64,000 bases of DNA from Conidiobolus incongruus B7586 (taxonomy: Eukaryota > Entomophthoromycota > Entomophthoromycetes > Entomophthorales > Conidiobolaceae). The notes beneath the pieces were generated by a model. It was not told the DNA's origin. It did not search any database and saw nothing but the letters and a program-made list of their open reading frames with translations. A program made the position numbers and the translations under genes. The stretch spans positions 23,428-87,427 of the forward strand of contig JNEM01014685.1 of assembly GCA_000697335.1 (NCBI GenBank). Direction: 5' to 3'. Below are positions 23,731 through 35,084 of the stretch, piece by piece. Position 1 is the stretch's first letter. Each line of letters starts with the position of its first letter.

Positions 23731-23738
23731 TATAAAAT
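23731..23738 (+). promoter_or_regulatory. TATA-like element of the first secreted-protein gene
   Basis: TATAAAAT lies 73 bp upstream of the preferred ATG (23804), just after a GC-richer stretch. Confidence 0.35.
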
Positions 23739-23803
23739 GATATTATGATACTCAAAAGTACTTGTTTTTTGTTTAGTTTAGTTTTTTTGTATTGGTGAAA
23801 ATT

Positions 23804-24178
23804 ATGTACTATAATTATTGGATTCATATCACTATTGCTATAGTGTTTACAAATTTGACAACTGGTGCTCCATTTAGAGAGTTTGAAGAGCATTTTTCAG
23901 AAAAAGTTAAAGAGGTAGAAAAAATTGAAGAGGTGGAAAAATTCGAAGAAGTATTTGATAGGCCACATATTAATCGCGACCGCTTATTCGAAGAGCTGGA
24001 AGAAGAGATTGATAGACCGCGTTTTAGTCATAGTGAGTTAGAAGAAGTGGAAGATATCAGAACCCATCACGGTGAGGAAAAAGTATTCAGATCTGATGAT
24101 GGTAGAGAAATCATTGAAGAGGATTTTGAACAATATCCTAATGGATTTAGAAAACATTTTGAAGAGATTATTGAGTGA
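23804..24178 (+). CDS. Small secreted acidic protein, paralogue A (unrecognised family)
   Basis: 124 residues from the preferred ATG. An in-frame ATG four codons earlier (23792) is possible, but the paralogue at 25474 also begins MYYN. The first 20-22 residues form a signal peptide (MYYNYWIHITIAIVF... ending near TTGAP). The middle (about residues 24-75) is very rich in Glu with repeats of the type VEK(I/F)EEVEKFEEV. The C-terminal 45 residues hold the family motif: VEDIRTHHGEEKVFRSDDG, then EED, then PNGFRKHFEEI. Cysteines are absent, so it is not a typical disulfide-rich effector. I do not recognise a family. It is probably exported and could bind cations or a basic partner; that is inference. 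It lies just downstream of the GC-rich island. Confidence 0.7.
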   Translation: MYYNYWIHITIAIVFTNLTTGAPFREFEEHFSEKVKEVEKIEEVEKFEEVFDRPHINRDRLFEELEEEIDRPRFSHSELEEVEDIRTHHGEEKVFRSDDGREIIEEDFEQYPNGFRKHFEEIIE

Positions 24179-25473
24179 TTAGCTTTTCAAATTGATTCAT
24201 TTTCAATAATGTTAATTAGAATAAACCCATATATTATATATTATATATTATTGCTTATATTATTAAAATGTAATAAAATTGATTTCATATTCATATAATC
24301 AAAATAAATATTGAAGTTATTGGGAATTCTAAATAATAGAATTCACAATACTACTTTATTAGGATTTTCTTATATTCCTTAAAATCAACAACAGAAAATA
24401 ATATGAGAGTTATTTCAAGTTTTTCTGAATTATGGCAATTTTAATTTTATTGAACAACAAATTTATTATACTATAATATTAATATATCAGTAAATTTTAA
24501 ATACATAATATTTTTTTGAAATTATTAAAAAATTGATTTTTAAAATCATTACTAATAGTTAATACCAATATTGTTTATCCTATATAATTATTAACTCTTT
24601 AAAATTCTTAATTGTCTCAAGTATATTAAAAAATATCATAAAAAATATAATTAATGTACACAAAAGAAAAATTATGGATAAACAAATAATAAAATATGCA
24701 ATTTCAAAAGCAATTTCTGTTTAATCTTATTTTAATAAATATATATTAAAATTTTATGAATTTGGGTTTTCTGTGGTATAAATAATTCTATTTCTGATAA
24801 TATAATATAAGCAATATGATTATTTAAGAAATAACCTCATTATGATATTTAAGTTATGGATTTTTTGAAATGAAAATGATTTGTATTTTGACTCGCCAGA
24901 CAAATCATAAACTGATATTTAGTTGTTAGCTTATACAGGAAAATAAAAACAGTCACTTTAAAACAGAAAACTAATATAATCATAAATTAAATTTCATAAA
25001 TTGTTAATGATAATCTATTTGTCCCTATTTTGTTTTTTAGGAAATACTTATTTTGATAACTTAATCATTATTTTTTATATTGAATATAGACTTAATGACA
25101 AGTTAATTTTAGAATTCAAATATCGGTAATATTCTAAATTTTTGATATTTAAAAGCAAATATTAAAGCGCCTCAACTAATCAAATATTAATACTAAGAGT
25201 TCTCAATAGAATTTATAAATGAATCATATTAATAAATAGCCAAAATTTTGATTAGAAGAATATAATCATATAAATGAATCATTCATAATGCTCAAATGAA
25301 AAGTTCGAGCCAAGGAATTTAGTGGCTGATATAAATTTATACTGAAATTAGGTTAAGTTTGAAACTTAGGTAATAATCAGCCACATTTTAAATATGATCC
25401 AACAAATATAAAATATGATAAAATATTCCATGACAATTGATCTTATTCAAAGTTGATTGAGTTTTTATAAGCT
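24179..25473. other. AT-rich spacer between the secreted paralogues
   Basis: No feature recognised. Confidence 0.55.
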
Positions 25474-25773
25474 ATGTATTATAACCGCTTAATTTCATTC
25501 TCTATTACCTTACTGGTTACAAATGTAGTGACTGGTGTAATGTTTGATTATGATCAATATTTTCTTGACAATTTCCTAAAATTCCAGGATAGTGAACCCA
25601 ATCATCTTCGTGGTTTTGGACCTAAACTTCACGAAGTGGAAGATATCAAAACTCGTCACGGCGAGGAAAAAATTTTCAAATCGGCAGATGGTAAAGAAGA
25701 AGTTGAAGAAGATGTCGAAAGGTTTCCAGGTGGTTTTAGAAAACATTTTGAAGAAGTGATCGTTGACAAATAA
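25474..25773 (+). CDS. Small secreted acidic protein, paralogue B (unrecognised family)
   Basis: 99 residues: signal peptide MYYNRLISFSITLLVTN ending near VVTG, a short variable region that lacks the Glu repeats of paralogue A, then the same C-terminal motif VEDIKTRHGEEKIFKSADG, EED, and PGGFRKHFEEV. No Cys residues. The motif matches paralogue A at about 70% of positions by eye, while the middles are unrelated. The conserved part is therefore the tail, and the Glu-rich linker in A is an insertion or expansion. Same strand as A, 1.3 kb downstream, so a tandem duplicate. Confidence 0.7.
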   Translation: MYYNRLISFSITLLVTNVVTGVMFDYDQYFLDNFLKFQDSEPNHLRGFGPKLHEVEDIKTRHGEEKIFKSADGKEEVEEDVERFPGGFRKHFEEVIVDK

Positions 25774-27002
25774 TTTTTACATATTTGAATATCAATATTA
25801 TTATTTTTAATATAGTATATTAGATATTGATCCTAATTTGTAATAAAGGTGCTCATTTTAAAATAATTATACAATTTTATCTAATTAGCTAATGTTTAAT
25901 TTTTAATTAATAATTTATTATGAAATTAGAAACAAATTGTAAAAATTTTCCAATTTTTCATATCAAGTATATTAATTCCTTTCAAAGTCAAATTTTAAAG
26001 TTTTAACTATTCAAAAAACTTCAAATTTGTCATATTACAAAAAATATATATTTTAAATATTTTAAACCAATCACAATGCAAATATTAAAATCTTCAAATA
26101 CATTACATAATTTTACATTATATGCTATTCAATTATAATTTGAAACATTCTCAAATGTGGAATATATCAGACATTTTTTAGATTTTAATTGAAAACCAAA
26201 CTTTAAAAACAGATAAAAATAATTTGGTTCTGTACTAATTTTTATTATGCATTATAATATAGAAATACTACTTTATTGCATAAATTTTAGTTTTAATATA
26301 ATAAATGTTTATTATAGAGTTAAACCTATAACTATGTTTTTTGAATCAGCAATATAAAACAATTAATTTTAAATCTAATTCAATAAGTGTATTGATTTTT
26401 TAATAAAAAAGAGATGTTTTTAATAATTCCAATAATGCCAATTAATAGTTTTCTGATTTAATACAATTTAGTTATTACATCTGATCAATGTAATATAATT
26501 ATTATTATAGACAATATAATTTGATAATTATGATATTAATTTAACAATATATAACAATTTATAAAATTCTCTGATAAAAATTAATCTCATATTGTAATCC
26601 TTGATATTTTTCTAGATTATTGTGATACATTAGACTAATATAATATAAAAATAGCAGTTTAAGCTAATCAAAACATTGCTGGCAGTGAATTTGAATGCGA
26701 TCTATTAGATAATTAGTTTAGAATAAAATTATACAATTTGTTTTCATAATAAAGAAGAGCAAAGGTATATTCAACATTAATTAATCAAAATCTAACAATG
26801 CTTGATTATATTTAAGTGAATATCCTTCATATCAAAGATCTTCAATTCAATGATCAGAATGGTATTTAAATAATAATATTTGATGTTTTTTAAATCATAC
26901 TAATTTAACCTCAGAATTGAACAAAATAGAGATTTTTTAATTTCTGATTTTTTAACATATTATTAGTTTCAGGAAAAAATATATACAAAATAAATAATTT
27001 TT
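25774..27002. other. AT-rich intergenic, no gene seen
   Basis: No feature recognised. Confidence 0.55.
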
Positions 27003-27440
27003 AAACTATATCCATATATAGATATATAATGTTTTTTTCACTAAAAAATTAAATTTTAAAAATTTATTATTTAATTTAATTATACTTAAATAATAATCAT
27101 GAAATGTCCTTTATTTTAGTTTTAGTAAATCTTAAGTATAATTTTTTCAAATTATTTTAAATTTACAAGCAGCTTTTAAAAATAATAGTTTATTTAAATC
27201 AACTATTTATCATTAGGTAAATTACTTCAATGTTAAAAAAAATCTTTAAACCTTATTAAATTTTTAAAAAATAATTTTAATTATTATTTATTAATTATTA
27301 ATAAAAAACAATATATTGAAATATATTTTTATATTCTTTTTCAAAAATACTTAGGGTAATTTAATATCAATTATTAAATATATAAAATTAAAGTCATATA
27401 CAATTTTCTAATAATAAATAATGAAAAAAAGGTACTATAT
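27003..27440 (-). repeat. Dispersed repeat, copy B (inverted relative to 7.4-7.8 kb)
   Basis: Aligns with the reverse complement of 7380-7835. The similarity is clearest over 27003-27230 and then continues, gapped, to about 27390-27440. Non-coding. Its left edge near 27003 corresponds to about 7835, suggesting a defined element end there. Confidence 0.7.
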
Positions 27441-28329
27441 CTAGTATTTTCATTGAATTATAACCTAAATAAGTATAATTGCTTTAGGTAATTAAAAAAT
27501 CAACTTATAAAGAATTCAAAAAAAAATAATTAGTTTGTAAAATATCAAATTTTAGTCTTTAATAGAAAGAACTATTCTTTAAATGTTAAAGGTTTGTTAA
27601 GAGTATAGTAAAATAATATTAATAATAAAGAGTAGTAATTCAATATTAATTATTTATTTTGATATATTTTATATCAAAAATTATATTCAAATTTAATTTT
27701 AGAAATTTTGTTTTTATAAATTTCTATACTAATGGTTAATTTTTCTATAACAGAAGATATAAAAGTGAATATTAGCTAAAAATATAGAACTGTATACTAT
27801 TACATTTAGTCTTGTATTTTCACACTTAATATTAAAGTATTGTGATAATTTCTCAAGTTTTATAAAACTATATATCAATATATATTAAGATATTTTGATT
27901 CAACCTTCATTATAAATATATATAATTAAAATGCAAACGTAAGTTTGATTATGTAGGCATACAATGATATTTTTAACTATATATCAAACCAAAATAACTT
28001 GAAAAGATATTGAAAATTTAATATCTATACTTGTAATTGGTTATGAAATATTATTATTAAAAGGGTATATTAAAAAAATATTTTTTGGTATTAAAAAATT
28101 TGATTAATATAATTTCAACTTTACAATCCTATAAAAATATTGAAAAGAAAAATTTAATATATAATTAATAAAATTATAAGGAAATTTTATTCTAATGAAA
28201 TCTTGAAAATATCCTCTAACAATAATCAATTTGAAAAAATAGATATTTGTCTTTTTTTGATTAAATAACATTAACGACATTGATAGAAAAATTACAACTA
28301 AAAATACTCCTAATATTAATATTTAGTCA
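27441..28329. other. AT-rich intergenic
   Basis: No gene seen; possibly part of the repeat continues into it. Confidence 0.5.
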
Positions 28330-29735
28330 ATTCATAATTAGATTATTATCAAATTTGTTTAAAGTACTCAAATATTTGATAGAATTATCCCGAGCCTCAC
28401 TCATAGGTTATATGAAAACAATATTTAATTAGTGGTCATTATATGGAGATTTGAAAAAGGTATTAGGTCCAGGACCAAGAGAGAGGAGGTATGCTGCAGT
28501 CTTTTGGACTGAAAATGGAGGGTTGCACTATCACAGCCTGAGATCATCAAACAATTCTTTCATAGCACGAATCAACTTCCAAATCTCACTTCCAAATGCT
28601 CATAATTTATTCGCAAAATTCCTATGTACTTTGCATATTTTAAACAACAATGTTGACGAGTGGAAGAGATTGAATGCCTGTTAACCCAATCTTTCATCAA
28701 ATCTTCAATCATAATTTCATTACTTCTTGTATTGAGGAAATATGTGATGTTTCAATTGATCCAGTTCACGAAAGACAAGGTCAACCTCTTCATATCAGAA
28801 ATTTGATGGAATTAATAACACTAAAAGTCTTAGGTAAAGGGATATTGAATGTAGACTTTGAAGAAATGGAAAATAAGGATATGTCCAGATACGATCATTT
28901 ATATACTTCAATTGTTGAGCAGAACTCTAATCCTGTCCACTTTCTGATTCCTTTTTTCATTGTTATTATATATATTAGATGACTAAAAGTCGTTCAATAT
29001 ACTAGAATCCAACAATTATCAAAAATTTGATTAACTAAGGAAGGATATTATGGATCCTAAATTTGAAGATTCTAACCACTTACTATCCGCTCTCTTAGAG
29101 TAAATGAAAACAATGTTGAGAACATTCGCACAGGTGAATAATTAGTTCATAACTTGAAATCATTCTTTCTTGATGGTCATTACACCATGGCTAATCCCCT
29201 GTGGTTGGGAAAGGATCGCTTAGCCTAAAATCCTCAATTTCAAGAAAAGTTGAGGAGAAAAATTTATGAATATTGATTATACCCAAATTTGAACAAATTA
29301 AGGAGATGGATTACTTGTGATTATTTATCAAAAAAGCCATGCGTATCAATTCCTCCATTTGTTCAGATCATTTGAATATTATTTGAGGGTTATTGTAATC
29401 CAAATGATAATGTCATTATAACAATTTTTACGACAGTACATCTATCTATTTATGACATTCAACACGACTCCCAATATTATCTCAATCCCGAAATTTTGAC
29501 TCAGAAAGATTCTTAAATACCAGACATAGATGTTTATATGCCATTTGGTAGAGGTAATCATATGTGTATTGATAACAATTTCAGTTTAATGGAGCAGAAA
29601 GTGTACTTGAACATGTTTTTATAAAAATTCAGTATTGATATCAAAAACAATCCTAACATTCAAAAGCTCAGATTTAAGGATAAAAGGTTACTCCATCAGT
29701 AGATCTCAATATAGATTGTACTACAAAAAAATACA
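28330..29735 (+). pseudogene. Cytochrome P450 pseudogene (cluster member 1)
   Basis: Runs parallel to the intact P450 at 31818-33296 from its N-terminal segment to its C-terminus. Matching blocks include RASLIGYMKTIFN (intact: RVSFFGLMNTIFT), NPIFHQIF, LMELITLKVLGKGI, a degraded I-helix region near 29170-29200, PEI.... near 29490, and MPFGRGNHMCIDNNFSLMEQ at the heme loop. The heme Cys survives, but the loop Arg and a Gly are changed, many frameshifts and stops occur, and no single frame exceeds about 100 codons. It is the nearest relative of member 2 and lies directly upstream on the same strand, so it is a decayed tandem duplicate. Confidence 0.92.
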
Positions 29736-31719
29736 ATCAATAAAAATATTATAGAGCTCTAAACAAAATATCATTTCATCAAGGAATATTTTCTGTTTAT
29801 ATACAGTGAATAAAAATGTTTAGATCCTAAATTATCATTTAATCTCAATATAAAATTAAAAAAAATGTTATTAATTTGATGTTAAATAAAATTTTGAAAT
29901 GATATGTTATACTTTTTTAATCTAAATAATATTTTTTCAAATATCAATACCATTAATATTGATAAAAAATCCAAATATATATATAGCTAACAAAAAATAT
30001 TACAAATATTGTTTTAATTAAAAGTTTAAACATTATTACCAATATCTCATATTTTCTAATAGATTAAAATATATTACATTTGCTTATAATAAATTATATG
30101 GCAAATGTCTTCAAGTTAAATAATAAACTAGTACACTCTAAATTTAATATGTATATATTGTATTTTTGTTAATTGTACCAAAATCGACACAAAATAACTG
30201 GTTAACAACTCTAATATTTTATTGAATTTACCAAATAAATATATAATATTCATTGATATTAAATATACTAACTAATTGTTATTCAAATTATGTTTGAAAA
30301 ATATCATTATTCATCATATTAATTTGGAATTAAGATTATAATTTCATTAAGTATAAATTAATAACAATATTCTAATAATAGTATATTACAATTGATATTA
30401 AAATAAATTCTAAGTTTATATGAATTCCTAATATTAATTTGAGGAATACTATAACAGGGTCAATGTATACAAGTTGTTTCAATGTGAACAGTGTGGAAAA
30501 AGTCCTTGTTTATTTGATAATGGTTCCCTTTTTTATATGTAAAAGTTGGTGAGGGTTCAAAGATAAAATAAGACAAGATAAGATCAAGTAGGTAAAAAGA
30601 TAAGATAAAGTAAGCAGATATGATTGACATGTCACGATGATGAAAAAGTGATCTGATCCATGACAAATACTGTTTAATGATCAGAATCATCAGTTTAATT
30701 TTTCTAATTACAGAGATTATATTTAGACAATTTGAAAGATTAAAATTCAAATTATATTTAACATTCATTAACTATGTTATTATTAAAATAGTTGATTCTA
30801 ATCATAATAAGGATACTATAAATAATAATCTATACATTTTTGAAACTTTAATATTCATTTTATATAACTATTTAATTGATGTTATTATTATTTAATTATT
30901 AGTAATTATTGATTATGTCAATTGATTATACAGTTTCAATCTGTTAGTGACATCACTAAAATTTGTTTACATAAATTATTCAACTATTCTGATCAAATAG
31001 TGATATGATCAAATTGTATGTAATTCTAATTTGAGAATAAAAAATTAAGTTTGAATTACTTTTTAAAAATTAAAACCAATTTTTTTAAATATAACTCTAA
31101 TAATAGGGATTCTGTAAGTAATAAATTAACAGTTCGCATGATATGAGAACGTATATCTAAATACATGTAATTAAAATATTTCGAGAATAAAATTTCAAAT
31201 TTTTATATTAAAACTTTGGTGTATAATAACATCTAATCTGTAAGGTTAAAAGGGAATTAAATTTGATTTTTGTTTTTATTAAAATTTTTTCATGTCAGAG
31301 AATTCAACCAATAAAATAATACTAATTTTAGTTCAAAAGTTATAACCATTTATGATTAATTTCATTTGAAGTTTCATTTTAATTCAATTTTACACTCACT
31401 TTGAAAAAAATACAAGTGTGAATTTGTTTTGATTTTAAGAAGATATATTATATATTTGATTTAATAGTATAACAATTTTATTTTATATCATTTGGGTAAT
31501 ATAATTTGTATTTATTTAACATTTTAAATCAGATAGCATATAAAATGCTCCTTATAAATTATACAAAATCTTAATTTCATTACTATCTAAAACCCTGTTT
31601 CAAATTTGGTATACAAATAGTTTGAGAATGTCTGAAACATGAATTTGATCCTGAATTGATGAATTTTATCAATGATTTTTTTTGAGCATAAAATTATCCC
31701 TATAATCTTATTCAATGGG
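29736..31719. other. Intergenic upstream of the intact P450
   Basis: AT-rich. A purine-rich, slightly GC-richer patch with repeats of AGATAAGATAAAGT type lies at about 30560-30615. ORFs at 30460-30768 and 30677-30895 look like chance. Confidence 0.5.
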
Positions 31720-31727
31720 TATAAATA
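31720..31727 (+). promoter_or_regulatory. TATA box of P450 member 2
   Basis: TATAAATA lies 98 bp upstream of the ATG at 31818 in a stretch of lower AT content, which makes it more convincing than most AT-rich matches here. Confidence 0.45.
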
Positions 31728-31817
31728 CACAATTGGTCTCGTACATCGAATAATATCACAGCCGCTATAACAATATCAATTATAATAACAACACCAATAT
31801 TAATCACTTGATTAATA

Positions 31818-33296
31818 ATGCTTCAAATATTATTATTCTCTGCATTTGTAGTTGGAATTTTTGCGTACTTATTTAGAGTACCCAAACATTTGAGAAGTTT
31901 CCCCAGAGTCTCATTCTTCGGTTTAATGAATACAATTTTCACTTCCAGGCCAACTGACGAATACTTCAGCAATGTATTAGGTCCGGCATTGAAGGAGAAG
32001 GGGTATGCTGCCATGTTTTGGATTGGAAAATGGAATGTTGTAGTATCTCAACCAGAGATTGTCAAGCAGCTCTTTCGCAATACCAATCAATTTCACAAGC
32101 AGACTCTCGATGCCCATGGTCTATCTGGAAAATTCTTAGGAACTTCAAATATTTTAAACAGCAATGGAGACGATTGGAAAAGATATAGAAAGCCTGCTAA
32201 TCCCATCTTTCACCAAACCTTCTATCCAGAACTCTTTGCACCTTGCATTCAAGATGCTTTGGAGGCTTTGACTGATCGTGTCAATGAAAACCAAGGCGAA
32301 CCTGTTCCTGTAAATGATTTAATGGAGTTGATGACTTTGGATGTGTTAGGCAAAGGAATTTTTAGTGTAGATTTTGAAGCAGTTAAGAGTAAGGGATCTT
32401 CAAGACACCATTATTTGTACTCTTCCATTATTTCACAGTTTGTTAATCCCGTCTACTTCATTATGCCATTTTTGCATCGCTATCCAATGGGAAAGATGGC
32501 TAGAGCACATGCTAGCGCGCTCGAATTCAACAAATTCATCCAAGATTTGATTGATCAAAGAAGAAAGGATTTTAAAGATGGCAAATTTGAAGATTCAAAG
32601 GACTTGATATCCACTTTATTACGAGAAAACGAAAATAATCATGAAGACCCTCTTACAGATGAAGAGTTAGTTCACAACTTGAATGTATTCTTTATTGCTG
32701 GTCATGATACTACCGCTAACACCCTTTCTTACGGAATGTACCACTTAGCCAAGAACCCTCAAGTTCAAGAAAAGCTGAGAAAGGAAATTTATGATACCTT
32801 AAAGATTCCACCAGGAACTAGCAAGGTGGTTATACCCACAATTGAACAAATTAAGGAGATGGAATACTTAGGATTATTTATCAAAGAAGTCATGCGTATC
32901 AATCCCTCAGTTGCTCAAATCGTTCGCAAATTGACAGAGGATTATCGTATTCCAAGTGATAACGTCGTCATTCCAAAGGGAACTACAGTCAACGTTTCTA
33001 TTTATTGTATTCAACATGACCCCAAGATCTACCCCAATCCTGAGCGATTCGATCCCGAGAGATTCTTAAATGCCAAATACGACACCGATGTCTACATGCC
33101 ATTCGGCGGGGGAAGTCGCATGTGTATTGGTAGCAATTTCAGTTTAATGGAGCAGAAAGTATATTTAACCATGCTATTACAAAAATTCACTGTTGATATC
33201 AAGTCAACCAATCCTGACTTTGAAAAGATCAGACTTAAAGGGTTGGGATTGACTCGTCCTGTGGATCTCAAATTGAATTTTGTGCCTAGAATCTAA
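31818..33296 (+). CDS. Cytochrome P450 monooxygenase (cluster member 2, intact)
   Basis: 492-residue intronless class II-type P450, normal full length. Residues 1-20 form an N-terminal membrane anchor and place it at the ER, followed by a short basic/proline hinge (RVPKHLRSFPR). Conserved elements in order: the C-helix W(K/R)xxR at DWKRYRKPANP, I-helix AGHDTT (294-299) with the oxygen-activating Thr, K-helix ExxR as EVMR (357-360), PERF (413-416), and heme loop FGGGSRMCIG with ligand Cys436. It would oxidise a hydrophobic substrate using a NADPH-P450 reductase. The I-helix and heme-loop style resembles CYP4/CYP3-clan-like fungal P450s; the substrate cannot be told. It is one of two intact genes in a six-member cluster and has no introns, unlike the conserved genes nearby. 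Confidence 0.95.
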   Translation: MLQILLFSAFVVGIFAYLFRVPKHLRSFPRVSFFGLMNTIFTSRPTDEYFSNVLGPALKEKGYAAMFWIGKWNVVVSQPEIVKQLFRNTNQFHKQTLDAHGLSGKFLGTSNILNSNGDDWKRYRKPANPIFHQTFYPELFAPCIQDALEALTDRVNENQGEPVPVNDLMELMTLDVLGKGIFSVDFEAVKSKGSSRHHYLYSSIISQFVNPVYFIMPFLHRYPMGKMARAHASALEFNKFIQDLIDQRRKDFKDGKFEDSKDLISTLLRENENNHEDPLTDEELVHNLNVFFIAGHDTTANTLSYGMYHLAKNPQVQEKLRKEIYDTLKIPPGTSKVVIPTIEQIKEMEYLGLFIKEVMRINPSVAQIVRKLTEDYRIPSDNVVIPKGTTVNVSIYCIQHDPKIYPNPERFDPERFLNAKYDTDVYMPFGGGSRMCIGSNFSLMEQKVYLTMLLQKFTVDIKSTNPDFEKIRLKGLGLTRPVDLKLNFVPRI

Positions 33297-35084
33297 AATT
33301 CAATAGCTATCAGTTTCATAAAAACTGAAGTATATATGTCGATCAGATAAAAATGCTCTATTAACTTATATTACTTGATCTTAAAAATAATTGAATAAAC
33401 CAGAATATTTGTTATTATCTCACACAATTTTAAGTATTGTAAATACAGTTAAAAATACAGTATAAAATCATATTTAGCTCATTTTGTTATTCAATTATTT
33501 AAAAATTATATTATGATCGATGTTCTGTTTGATAAATTTTAGTTCATTGTATATTTAGTATAATTTTATTAAATTTATTAGCAGAATATATAATATTAAG
33601 TTACAACTTTTTCAAATATATCATTGAAATTATATAAGTTCTCAATCTAACATATACTCTTATATTTTAATACAGTAAGCATTTTACAAATCTGATATTT
33701 TAATAATTATTTGTTTTATTAACTTAGTCAATAAAAATGATATTTGGAATTAATTTATAATTTATAATTTATAATAAAATATTTTTATCAGAATAATTCA
33801 TTTTATAACACTTAAGAAACATGATAATAAAACTCAAAATTTTAACTCATAACATTTTTACTTTGAATTCAAAGATAATAAATACTAATTTCCGAAAATT
33901 CAATTTAAAATTTAATTATAAGCTGATGAACAGGTTTATTCATCATTTTGATTTTAATTTAGTTGATTTCGAATTTGCTGGTAAAAAATTATTAAATATA
34001 AAATGTATGGGAGCTGTTGTGTTTATGGAATTGAAATTGTTGAAGTAAGATATATGAATACAGCTAGTAATTTTTAAATTTTCTATTTTTATTTTTAAAG
34101 CAATTTGAATCATATATCATATTATTTTATATTATTAATGGATTCCTGAAGATTCTGATTCAAATTTTATCTGGTTTCTCTTTATCAGATCGGTGAGTTC
34201 GATATTCCTGAAAATAATTGAAATTGGATAATATTATTCAAATACAAATAATACTGACTTTAAATTCCTAAAGTGTGAGCCAATAACGTGTATGCTTAAA
34301 AAAACTGCGAATGCCGCTCTGAAAATTGACTTGATTATATACTCAATGTTAGTTATAATTACTTATAATCATTAATATGGATATGAATACTTAAATGCTG
34401 AAAATTAAATTCTCAACCAAGAAAAATTAACATCTATTTTCTTAAATTCAATAATATTAATGAAAAAATGTTATTGTGAAAAGCTTTGATTCAACGAAAA
34501 ATTTTGCTATATATAATATACGATTTATTTTGTTTTTATATTCATATTTTAAGAATTGAATAGATGGGTAAAAATCAAAATATTCAAAATATTCTTATTT
34601 TTTAAAAAGAATTTCAGTTATCACTAGTCAGACATTTGGAGAACTTTGAATAGTATTGTGTAAAATAGAGATAAATATAATGAGAATTATTGGGAGATCA
34701 TATTTAGTGTATTCACTACCAAATTACTTGCGCAATAGTTGGTAGAAATCTTTTGATAGAAATATGATGGGATTTGAGTAGATTTTATAAATTTTTATCA
34801 AAATATATTAAATTCACGATCTTAATTTAGTTAAATTGATAGTTTATTGAAAATGACAAGAAGATGAAGCCTAAAAGTTGATTTAAACCTTCAAAATATT
34901 GTTAATTAGAATCTAAAATACAATTAGATGTCATAATTAAAGAATCAAGAATGTATTGCGAATTTAGATGACTTTGATTAGTAATATAGGCTGAAAAATA
35001 GGGATGAAAAAGTATCATACAATATCTGGTCCATTATGAAGATCTATCCTTAAAATCATTCACAACATATTGCTATTAGATTTC
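33297..35084. other. AT-rich region between converging P450 copies
   Basis: 3' UTR of member 2 and then no convincing gene. The ORF at 33821-34048 (75 codons) has random AT-rich composition. Confidence 0.55.

Noticed and set aside
28451-28982. Two short ORFs that could be read as small P450-related proteins
   Set aside because: They are neighbouring pieces of one broken P450 copy in different frames and lack the heme loop.
33821-34048. 75-codon + strand ORF downstream of P450 member 2
   Set aside because: Random AT-rich codon use with no hydrophobic or motif pattern.
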